Positions 1 to 5,487 are shown, counted from the first letter of the stretch. The stretch is DNA of 7,108 bases from Desulfobacteraceae bacterium (GCA_024225895.1 JAAEMC010000627.1:1-7108); one strand, 5' to 3'. A program made the numbers and translations. The notes: a model not told the origin generated them from the letters alone.

Positions 1-1105
1 CAATGGGAATAAGTCCTGCGTTAGAAAAGATGATTCCACCGGCAAAGGCGCCGATCACCCTCCCTATGCCGCCAATGGCATAAAACGCTGCCATGGTGGA
101 TGCTCTCAATTCCGGTACCAGCTCTGTGGAAAGACTCATTGCCGTGACAATAGTAAATTCAAAAGTCAGGAAAACAATAAAGAGTCCGGCCAGCACATAG
201 ACCAATCCCACATTTAAAACCGGCAGAATAAAATAACTGGCACTACACAGGCTAACACCAATAATAATTGATTTTTTAAGGCCGATCCGGTCTGAAAAAA
301 GGGCTGTACAAAATTCACCGATCACCTCGGAAAGACCGATCAGGATCGTACCGAATCCAATGGCGGCCAAGGACAGGTTGTAGGATTGTTCAAGCCAGGC
401 CCCGTATATGACAAATAAATTGTCATTGGCCAGGGACATGAAAAATGAAAAGCACAGGATACCCGCCACTTTCCGGTTTTTAATGATTTTCATCCAATTG
501 GATACGAATTGGGACTTTTGGTGGGGATCTATGTCAATTTTTTTCTCTTTGGGCATTATTTTCAAGATGATGAGAAAGCAGACCATTGCCAGGCTTCCGA
601 TGATAATAAAAGGGGTTTGCCAATTGTATTTTTCAATGATAATACCAGCCAAAGGGATACCAATAAGGGTCGCTCCTGCCCATGAGAATTCAGTAATACC
701 GATAAATTTACCCCGTTTTTCATAGGGAACGAAAGATCCGATATAGGCTTGCAGGCTGGGATCAAAAATGCTTTTGGCAAGACCTGCCAGAAAAAGACAG
801 ACCACGAGCATTGGATAAACAGGAAGAAACCCCAATGCAAAGGAACCTATAATCAGCATTGCCAATGCCATTAGCATTAAAAGCTTGTATCCGTATTTAT
901 CCGCAAAGCCGGCACCCAAGGGGCCCAAAACCGAGGTGGCCTGATTAACGGCAATAGCCGATGTGATAGCGGACAACTCTACATTCAATCCTCTGGCAAA
1001 TTCAGGCGCAAAAGGATAAACGAGTCTTCTGGCCACATTGAGCAGTAATTTGCTGAGGGTAGCTACACAAATAAAAGAAGAAATGTGGGCGGGCGTTTTA
1101 TCCAT
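1..1105 (-). CDS. MFS transporter (partial, C-terminus beyond the left edge)
   Basis: Integral inner-membrane transporter of the major facilitator superfamily, probably a proton-coupled exporter; the substrate cannot be told. The frame is open from ATG (1103-1105) to position 1, giving 368 codons of an expected 390-420. Hydrophobic segments run throughout. The loop between helices 2 and 3 has a recognisable MFS motif A (GPLGAGFADKYGYK, about residues 61-74). A second, weaker copy (FSDRIGLKK) starts the C-terminal six-helix half, and the two halves are joined by a charged stretch (MPKEKKIDIDPHQKSQ). The N-terminus (residues 1-9, MDKTPAHIS) is short and polar, so the start fits. The gene begins 11 nt after the ccdA stop, so the two are almost certainly co-transcribed, with ccdA first. 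The ribosome binding site is weak (CAGG just upstream), which suggests translation coupled to ccdA. The family is certain; the function is not. Confidence 0.9.
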   Translation of the reverse strand, partial: MDKTPAHISSFICVATLSKLLLNVARRLVYPFAPEFARGLNVELSAITSAIAVNQATSVLGPLGAGFADKYGYKLLMLMALAMLIIGSFALGFLPVYPMLVVCLFLAGLAKSIFDPSLQAYIGSFVPYEKRGKFIGITEFSWAGATLIGIPLAGIIIEKYNWQTPFIIIGSLAMVCFLIILKIMPKEKKIDIDPHQKSQFVSNWMKIIKNRKVAGILCFSFFMSLANDNLFVIYGAWLEQSYNLSLAAIGFGTILIGLSEVIGEFCTALFSDRIGLKKSIIIGVSLCSASYFILPVLNVGLVYVLAGLFIVFLTFEFTIVTAMSLSTELVPELRASTMAAFYAIGGIGRVIGAFAGGIIFSNAGLIPI

Positions 1106-1116
1106 TATGAACCTGT

Positions 1117-1815
1117 TTAAACGATGATCAACAGTTTAAATTTATCAAATATCAGTAATATGCCAATGAGAATAAGCAGGATACCTGCAACTTTGTTAAT
1201 AATTGCCAATGTTTTTTTGGCCTTGCGCATGATTTCCAAAAGATGGGTGATAAAAAAGGAGATCAGCATGAAAGGAAAGGCAAGTCCGGCGGAATAAACA
1301 GCCAAGAGAGCGATCCCTTCAAAGATCGTTTCCTGGTTTCCCGCCACAATGAGAATGGAACCGAGCATGGGGCCGATACAGGGACTCCAGCCCGCGCCAA
1401 AAGCCATGCCGATGACAAAGGTTCCCAAAAGGTGGACTGGTTTTTCCTTCATATGTATTTTTTTTTCAAAATTTAAGGCCTTGATGTTGATGATTCCCAG
1501 AAGATGCAGCCCGAAAACAATGATAATGCCTCCGCCAAGATACCGGACAGCCCATGAATACTTTGCAGCCAATCCTCCTAAAAAGGATGCGGATGCACCA
1601 AAAAGAATGAAAATAAATGAGAACCCCAGCACATAGGCAAGGGTGGAAAGGATTACTTTTTGCCGGGTCTCTTTTTTATCCTCTGTTAATTCATCTAAAG
1701 AAAGCCCTGTGATAAATGAAAAATATGCAGGTATAAGGGGAAGGATGCAGGGCGAAAAAAAAGACAGCAAACCTGCTAAAAGCGCTGCCGGGTAGGTGAT
1801 GGTTTCAGCAAACAA
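1117..1815 (-). CDS. ccdA: CcdA-like cytochrome c biogenesis / thiol reductant transporter
   Basis: Polytopic membrane protein of the DsbD transmembrane-domain (CcdA) family, 232 aa, the usual size for stand-alone CcdA. The family passes electrons from cytoplasmic thioredoxin across the membrane to periplasmic thiol proteins, supporting cytochrome c maturation and disulfide reduction. Both hallmark cysteines are present: Cys23 in SFFSPCILPLIPAYFSFITG (helix 1) and Cys146 in GAGWSPCIGPMLGSIL (helix 4). They lie in internally repeated SPC-x-x-P contexts and form the redox pair. About six hydrophobic helices are visible, with a charged loop at residues 41-52. The start is TTG, preceded by AAGGAA with a 6-nt gap; the next upstream in-frame codon is ATA, an in-frame stop follows further up, and no in-frame ATG is available. 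It is the first gene of a pair with the MFS transporter. No thioredoxin-like partner is visible in the window. Confidence 0.93.
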   Translation of the reverse strand: MFAETITYPAALLAGLLSFFSPCILPLIPAYFSFITGLSLDELTEDKKETRQKVILSTLAYVLGFSFIFILFGASASFLGGLAAKYSWAVRYLGGGIIIVFGLHLLGIINIKALNFEKKIHMKEKPVHLLGTFVIGMAFGAGWSPCIGPMLGSILIVAGNQETIFEGIALLAVYSAGLAFPFMLISFFITHLLEIMRKAKKTLAIINKVAGILLILIGILLIFDKFKLLIIV

Positions 1816-1821
1816 TATCTG

Positions 1822-1827
1822 TTCCTT
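1822..1827 (-). promoter_or_regulatory. Ribosome binding site deciding the TTG start of ccdA
   Basis: On the minus strand this reads AAGGAA, 6 nt before the TTG codon at 1815-1813. It supports the non-ATG start, since no in-frame ATG exists between the upstream stop and the conserved helix 1. Confidence 0.7.
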
Positions 1828-1849
1828 GTGTTTGGGTTAATCAAGTTAC

Positions 1850-1880
1850 TCTATACTAGTCATTTTATACTTAATTTCAA
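1850..1880 (-). promoter_or_regulatory. Candidate sigma70-like promoter for ccdA-MFS
   Basis: On the minus strand, TTGAAA (1880-1875) and TATAGA (1855-1850) are separated by 19 nt, at the long end of acceptable spacing. A transcript would begin near 1843 and leave a leader of about 28 nt before the TTG start. It is the best match I could find in the region and is only moderately convincing. Confidence 0.3.
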
Positions 1881-1896
1881 GAGAAGTCGTGGGCAA

Positions 1897-1915
1897 GGAT
1901 TATTCCTTTTAATCC
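1897..1915. promoter_or_regulatory. Inverted repeat upstream of the ccdA promoter (possible operator)
   Basis: GGATTA and TAATCC form perfect 6-bp arms around a 7-nt spacer, giving a 13-bp centre-to-centre distance. The site lies just upstream of the candidate ccdA -35 box, where an activator could bind. It is a single copy and I do not recognise it as the site of a known regulator. Confidence 0.25.
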
Positions 1916-1990
1916 AACCCGGGTATGAATAAAAGCGCAAAAAGAAAACAATTCATCAAAAAACAACAGATCGTGGAAATTTTAATCCAA

Positions 1991-2003
1991 AACAATAATT
2001 GTT
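1991..2003. promoter_or_regulatory. Palindrome AACAATAATTGTT overlapping the -35 box
   Basis: Perfect 6-bp arms around one central A. Its right end overlaps the first bases of the TTGATT -35 element of the rightward promoter, the position expected of a repressor operator. Its AT-richness makes chance occurrence possible, and no regulator gene is adjacent. Confidence 0.3.
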
Positions 2004-2030
2004 GATTAATATTTTAGTTTTAAGTATTAT
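2002..2030 (+). promoter_or_regulatory. Sigma70-like promoter for the binding-protein array
   Basis: TTGATT (2002-2007) and TATTAT (2025-2030) lie exactly 17 nt apart. Each box matches the sigma70 consensus (TTGACA, TATAAT) at four of six bases, and the surroundings are very AT-rich. Transcription would start near 2037 and leave about 170 nt of leader before the ATG at 2209, long for a simple gene. This is the best promoter match in the window, though AT-rich DNA yields such matches by chance. Confidence 0.45.
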
Positions 2031-2208
2031 TCAATATAATCAATGTAGTCAAAAATTAATCATATTTTAACTGTCCTCAAACAAAGATGAAAAATCGCCG
2101 GGGTTCACCGAATGAATCATTGGCCTGTGCCATATTAAATATTGGTAGGGATTTGTTTAATATAACCCAACGTTATCATTATATATTTTGAATAAGTTGA
2201 GATTGCAA

Positions 2209-2952
2209 ATGGAAAAAAAGAATCTTATCATTGGAATGGTAGCAGTTATTATTATGTCTGTATTCCCGGTTTACAGTCAGTCAATCACTATAGTCACGGA
2301 GCAGTATCCTCCATATAATTACAAAGAAAACGGCGAAATTAAAGGGGTCAGTACAGAAGTTATCTGCGCCGTACTCAAAGAAGCAAAAATAGAGGCGAAA
2401 TTCAAGCTCTATCCATGGGCAAGGGCATATTCAATGGCAAAAAAAGAAGAAAATGTTCTTATTTATTCGATCAGCCGAACACCAAATCGTGAGAAGTTGT
2501 TCAAGTGGGTTGGTGTGATCGCGCCAATAGATTTCTACATCTTTGCATTGAAGGAAAGACCAGATATTCAAGTTCACCTTTTAGAGGACGCCAAAAGATA
2601 CAAAATAGGAGCAGTCAGAGAGGATGCTCTAGAACAATTCCTTACTGGTAAAGGCTTTACAAAAATCTATAAGACCTATTCAAATGAAGCAGTTATGAAG
2701 TGGGTTTTTTTAAAGCGTGTGGAACTATGGCCTATCTCTGAGTTTACAGCCTATTATTATCTGAAAAAAAATGGCCATTCTCCTTCAGAAATAAAAAAGG
2801 TGTTTCATTTAAAAGGTTTTTCATCAGGTCATCAATATGTGGCATTTGGGAATGCGACCTCAGACAGTTTGGTAAATTTACTCAAATCATCACTTAAAAA
2901 AGTTAAAGATAAGGGAGACTATCAAGATATTATTAATAAATATGTAAATTAA
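2209..2952 (+). CDS. Periplasmic solute-binding protein, family 3 (divergent first member)
   Basis: Secreted substrate-binding protein of the SBP_bac_3 fold (PF00497), the receptor class for polar amino acid ABC importers. It has a Sec signal (KK at residues 3-4, hydrophobic core, probable cleavage near PVYSQ-S at 24-25). The first strand and turn follow (ITIVTEQYPPYNYKENG), then LYPWARAY (67-74) and SRTPNREKLFKWVG (89-102). Arg90/Arg94 sit where the family contacts the ligand carboxylate. The 247-aa length is normal. I chose ATG 2209 because a weak GAG lies 7 nt upstream; an in-frame TTG at 2188 would add seven residues but has no ribosome binding site. It shares the LxPWxRA motif with the three downstream proteins but is otherwise quite different, and lacks their GPSNTSRSLEKI block and paired cysteines. 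It starts the array, 46 nt before the next gene. Ligand unknown; no permease or ATPase is adjacent. Confidence 0.88.
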   Translation: MEKKNLIIGMVAVIIMSVFPVYSQSITIVTEQYPPYNYKENGEIKGVSTEVICAVLKEAKIEAKFKLYPWARAYSMAKKEENVLIYSISRTPNREKLFKWVGVIAPIDFYIFALKERPDIQVHLLEDAKRYKIGAVREDALEQFLTGKGFTKIYKTYSNEAVMKWVFLKRVELWPISEFTAYYYLKKNGHSPSEIKKVFHLKGFSSGHQYVAFGNATSDSLVNLLKSSLKKVKDKGDYQDIINKYVN

Positions 2953-2998
2953 TTCTATTTGCATCAACTACGCAGCGAAATCAAAAAGTGAGGATGGC

Positions 2999-3766
2999 AT
3001 GTTAAGATCATTAAAATTATTAATAATTAATATGTTCATTTTATTGGTATGTTTTTTGGCTGGAACAGCATCAGGGCAAACCCTTATTTTCAATACCCAG
3101 GATTTCTCGCCTTTCAGCTATAAAATAGGAATAAAAGTATCCGGTCCATGTGTGGAGATTGTTGAAAGGGTATGTGAAAAGAACGGGTTTGAATGCACTT
3201 TTAAGCTTCTGCCGTGGGTACGGGCGCAAAGAGAGGTAAAAATTGGCCAAGCCCATGCGATGTTTGCCATCGGCAGGAACAAGACCCGGGAAGATTGGCT
3301 CTATTTTTCGCCGCCCATCCTGAGAACGGAATACGGATTTTTTGTCAGGTCTGAAAATCCCCTGCAGTTTAGCGATATTTCCGATATCAAGGGATACAGG
3401 GTCGGTGTTTACGGTCCTTCAAATACATCCAGATCCCTTGAAAAAATAAAGGAAAAAGTCGGAAATCTGTCCATAGATCTTCGGCCGGATGATGAATCCG
3501 GGTTTAAAAAATTGTCTAAAGGCCGGGTGGATGCCGTGTTTTCAAATAAGGATGTTGGATTTGCTTTAATCTCAAAGATGAAGTTGGAGAATATCCGGTA
3601 TGCAGGTAAACACAGGGAACTAAATTATTATATCGGTTTCTCAAAGGAATTTAACGATAAACAAGTTGTTGATCAGTTCAATATCGCGTTTATGGAATTA
3701 TACAGGGACGGCACCATTAAAAGAATCCTTGGTCAGTATTTTATGGAATTAGCTCAGATTGAGTAA
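2999..3766 (+). CDS. Periplasmic solute-binding protein, family 3 (tandem paralogue A)
   Basis: SBP_bac_3-type periplasmic binding protein, 255 aa, first of three close paralogues. The signal peptide is residues 1-26, with probable signal peptidase I cleavage at TASG-Q. Landmarks: IFNTQDFSPFSYK (30-42), Cys59/Cys66 (VCEKNGFEC), LLPWVRAQ (70-77), IGRNKTREDWLYFSPP (91-106) containing the presumed carboxylate-binding Arg97, GVYGPSNTSRSLEKI (136-150) in lobe 2, and GRVDAVFSNKDVG (175-187). It differs from its sisters by SPF for PPF, GRN for GWN, and an extra Cys51. The ATG is preceded by GAGG with a 5-nt gap. It ends in A-x-I-E like the other two. It is probably co-transcribed with the upstream binding protein. 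The likely role is capture of an amino acid or other small polar solute; with no transporter genes nearby, the ligand cannot be stated. Confidence 0.88.
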   Translation: MLRSLKLLIINMFILLVCFLAGTASGQTLIFNTQDFSPFSYKIGIKVSGPCVEIVERVCEKNGFECTFKLLPWVRAQREVKIGQAHAMFAIGRNKTREDWLYFSPPILRTEYGFFVRSENPLQFSDISDIKGYRVGVYGPSNTSRSLEKIKEKVGNLSIDLRPDDESGFKKLSKGRVDAVFSNKDVGFALISKMKLENIRYAGKHRELNYYIGFSKEFNDKQVVDQFNIAFMELYRDGTIKRILGQYFMELAQIE

Positions 3767-3920
3767 AAGCACTGTCTCATGGTGGTATGCACCCCAGGCC
3801 AGTAAATTATTAAAAGAATATTTATTAATAATATGGTTTTTTTTATCATCTCCGGTTTATTCGCAAGATCGGCGGTGATGGTATGTAACTGCACAAGCAA
3901 ATGACAAAGGAGACTGTAGC
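3759..3920 (+). pseudogene. Relic 5' end of another binding-protein gene
   Basis: The spacer between paralogues A and B reads, in one frame, like the start of a secreted protein. SKLLKEYLLIIWFFLSSPVY (3801-3860), then SQDRR and TGA (3876-3878), resembles a signal peptide, with PVYSQ identical to the cleavage region of the protein encoded at 2209. Beyond the TGA the same frame continues WYVTAQANDKG, reminiscent of the first strand (IVTEQ) of that protein, and runs in frame into the ATG at 3921. No ATG or GTG starts it; a TTG at 3759, overlapping the stop of the preceding gene, is the only candidate. The best reading is the remnant of a deleted or decayed paralogue. A 39-aa secreted peptide from TTG 3759 is the alternative. 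It also contains the ribosome binding site of the next gene. Confidence 0.4.
3907..3912 (+). promoter_or_regulatory. Strong ribosome binding site of paralogue B
   Basis: AAGGAG lies 8 nt before the ATG at 3921. It is the strongest Shine-Dalgarno match in the array and suggests the middle paralogue is the best translated. Confidence 0.75.
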
Positions 3921-4688
3921 ATGTTAAGATCATCAAAATTATTAACAATTAGTATGTTCATTTTATTAGTATGTTTTTTAGGTGGAACAGCATTTGGGCA
4001 GGCCCTTGTGTTTAACACCCAGGATTTTCCGCCTTTCAGCTATAAGGTTGACGGAAAAGTCAAGGGGCCTGCGGTCGATATAATTGATTCTGTTTGCCAA
4101 GAGATTAAGGTGGACTGCACTTTTAAACTTTTACCGTGGAAAAGAGCACAGGAGGAGGTTAAAGCAGGAAAAGCAAATGCAATGTTCGTCATTGGCTGGA
4201 ACAAGGCCCGGGATGAATGGCTGTATTTTTCACCGCCTATTATGAAAACAGAGTATGGCTTTTTTGTCAGAAATGACAATTCCCTTGAATTCAAGGACCT
4301 GTCTGATATTAAAGGGTACAAAGTTGGCGTATATGGCCCTTCCAATACTTCAAGATCCCTTGAGAAGATAAAGGCAAAAGTGGGTGATCTGACCATTGAT
4401 CTGCAGCTCGATGATGAATCCGGGTTTAAAAAACTGTCCAAAGAGCGGGTGGATGCCGTATTTTCCAACAAGGATGTCGGATTCGCCATAATCCATAAAA
4501 TCAAAATATCAAACGTACGGTATGCCGGCAAATACAAGGCTCTGAATTATTTTATCGGTTTTTCAAAACAATTCAATGACAAGGCTGTAGTTGACCGGTT
4601 CAATGAAGCATTTATGAAATTATACAAAGATGGTATCATTAAAAAAATTCTGGATAACTATAATATAGAACCAGCAATCATCGAGTGA
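3921..4688 (+). CDS. Periplasmic solute-binding protein, family 3 (tandem paralogue B)
   Basis: SBP_bac_3-type periplasmic binding protein, 255 aa, the middle copy of the triplet. The signal peptide is residues 1-26 (probable cleavage TAFG-Q), nearly identical to that of paralogue A even at DNA level. Landmarks: VFNTQDFPPFSYK (30-42), VDGKVKGPAVDII (43-55), Cys59/Cys66, LLPWKRAQ (70-77), IGWNKARDEWLYFSPP (91-106) with Arg97, GVYGPSNTSRSLEKI (136-150), DDESGFKKL (164-172) and ERVDAVFSNKDVG (175-187). Asn183 falls where classical members such as GlnH, HisJ and PEB1 have the Asp that binds the ligand amino group (alignment by eye). It has the clearest ribosome binding site of the array. The stop is 31 nt before the ATG of paralogue C. 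The fold is certain; ligand and transporter partner are unknown. Confidence 0.9.
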   Translation: MLRSSKLLTISMFILLVCFLGGTAFGQALVFNTQDFPPFSYKVDGKVKGPAVDIIDSVCQEIKVDCTFKLLPWKRAQEEVKAGKANAMFVIGWNKARDEWLYFSPPIMKTEYGFFVRNDNSLEFKDLSDIKGYKVGVYGPSNTSRSLEKIKAKVGDLTIDLQLDDESGFKKLSKERVDAVFSNKDVGFAIIHKIKISNVRYAGKYKALNYFIGFSKQFNDKAVVDRFNEAFMKLYKDGIIKKILDNYNIEPAIIE

Positions 4689-4700
4689 AAATCGATTTAT

Positions 4701-4712
4701 ACTTTTAAAAGT
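4701..4712. repeat. Palindrome ACTTTTAAAAGT in the B-C junction
   Basis: A perfect 12-bp palindrome ending 7 nt before the ATG of paralogue C. Flanking TTTAT (4696-4700) and ATAAA (4715-4719) extend the symmetry apart from an inserted GG (4713-4714). It overlaps the weak ribosome binding site AGTGGA (4710-4715). As RNA only a short, weak hairpin could form; as DNA it could bind a dimeric protein. Another 10-bp palindrome, AAATCGATTT (4689-4698), directly precedes it. Confidence 0.35.
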
Positions 4713-4719
4713 GGATAAA

Positions 4720-5487
4720 ATGATCAGATTTAAAAAAATGCTCATGGGAATCACATTCCTGCTTTTGGGGTCCTTTTTTCATTTTTCGGCTTCAGCCCAG
4801 TCCCTTGTATTCAATACTCAGGATTTTCCGCCTTTTAGTTATAAGATCAAAGATAGAGTTTGCGGACCTGCGGTCCAGATTATTGAAAAGGTCTGCGAGA
4901 AGATAGGGGTGGGTTGTGTTTTTCGCCTTTTGCCATGGCGAAGAGCGCAGCAAGAAGTCAAAGAGGGAACGGCGCACGCCATGTTTGTCATCGGCTGGAA
5001 TAAGGCCCGGGATGAATGGCTGTATTTCTCGCCACCGATCATGCAGACGGAATATGGTGTTTTTGTAAATAACAGCAATCCCCTTGAATTCAGAGATATC
5101 TTTGATATCAAGGGGTATACGGTCGGTGTATACGGACCATCCAACACATCAAGGTCCCTTGAAAAGATCAAAGCAAAAGTAGGAAACATAACCATTGATC
5201 TTCAGCCGGACGATGAATCAGGATTCAGGAAATTGGATATCAGCCGGATCAATGCCGTGTTTTCAAATAAAGATGTCGGCTATGCCATGATTAAGAAAAT
5301 GAAGCTGAATAATTTACGATATGCCGGTACGTACAAGAGTCTAAATTATTACATCGGTTTTTCAAAGCAATTTAATGATAAAAACCAGGTGACCCTCTTT
5401 AATGCAGCTTTTATGGAATTATACAGGAACGGCACCATTAAGAAAATCCTGTCTGAACATCGAATGCAGATAGCTGTGATTGAATGA
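4720..5487 (+). CDS. Periplasmic solute-binding protein, family 3 (tandem paralogue C)
   Basis: SBP_bac_3-type periplasmic binding protein, 255 aa from this ATG, the last copy of the triplet. I prefer ATG 4720 because AGTGGA lies just upstream; GTG 4711 would add three residues without a ribosome binding site. Its signal peptide (basic IRFKK, hydrophobic core, cleavage near SASA-Q) is unrelated to those of A and B, although the mature proteins match closely. Landmarks: VFNTQDFPPFSYK, Cys pair VCEKIGVGC, LLPWRRAQ, IGWNKARDEWLYFSPP, GVYGPSNTSRSLEKI and INAVFSNKDVG, where the usual VDA is INA. It carries an extra cysteine in RVCGPAVQ. The protein ends in A-V-I-E. The gene is convergent with hrpA, with only 25 nt between the stops and no visible terminator. 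Ligand unknown. Confidence 0.88.
   Translation: MIRFKKMLMGITFLLLGSFFHFSASAQSLVFNTQDFPPFSYKIKDRVCGPAVQIIEKVCEKIGVGCVFRLLPWRRAQQEVKEGTAHAMFVIGWNKARDEWLYFSPPIMQTEYGVFVNNSNPLEFRDIFDIKGYTVGVYGPSNTSRSLEKIKAKVGNITIDLQPDDESGFRKLDISRINAVFSNKDVGYAMIKKMKLNNLRYAGTYKSLNYYIGFSKQFNDKNQVTLFNAAFMELYRNGTIKKILSEHRMQIAVIE

Larger units (their letters stand above)
1816..2208. other. Divergent AT-rich intergenic region
   Basis: These 393 nt separate the leftward ccdA unit from the rightward binding-protein array and must hold the promoters of both. Contents: candidate ccdA promoter (1850-1880); GGATTA/TAATCC dyad (1897-1915); palindrome AACAATAATTGTT (1991-2003); TTGATT-N17-TATTAT promoter (2002-2030); small dyads AATGAATCATT (2111-2121), TGGCCTGTGCCA (2121-2132) and an imperfect one at 2130-2145; and two weakly supported small reading frames (1925-2005 and 2087-2191). 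A locally GC-rich patch near 2095-2110 stands out from the surrounding AT-rich sequence. No RNA gene or known riboswitch fold was recognised. Confidence 0.6.

Noticed and set aside
2121..2145. Sigma54-type promoter suggested by TGGCCTGTGCCA
   Set aside because: The GG and GC elements are too close; the required 10-nt spacing between GG and GC is not met.
3041..3066. Lipoprotein signal at Cys18 of copies A and B
   Set aside because: The residue before the cysteine is Val and the upstream residues do not make a lipobox; a signal peptidase I site (ASG-Q or AFG-Q) fits better. Copy C has no such cysteine.
3815..3850. AT-only dyad followed by a run of eight T, resembling a rho-independent terminator after copy A
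   Set aside because: The potential stem (ATATT/AATAT) has no GC pairs and would be too weak; the T run also fits the hydrophobic codons (Phe, Leu) of the relic signal peptide.
3876..3878. In-frame TGA read as selenocysteine, joining the relic frame to copy B
   Set aside because: Copy B has its own strong ribosome binding site and signal peptide after the TGA, and no selenocysteine-family context or obvious recoding hairpin is present.
4040..4537. Long antisense reading frame opposite copy B (and a similar one opposite copy C at 4839-5195)
   Set aside because: The two frames look alike only because the sense genes are paralogues; they lack ribosome binding sites and sensible domains, so they are shadows of the real genes.
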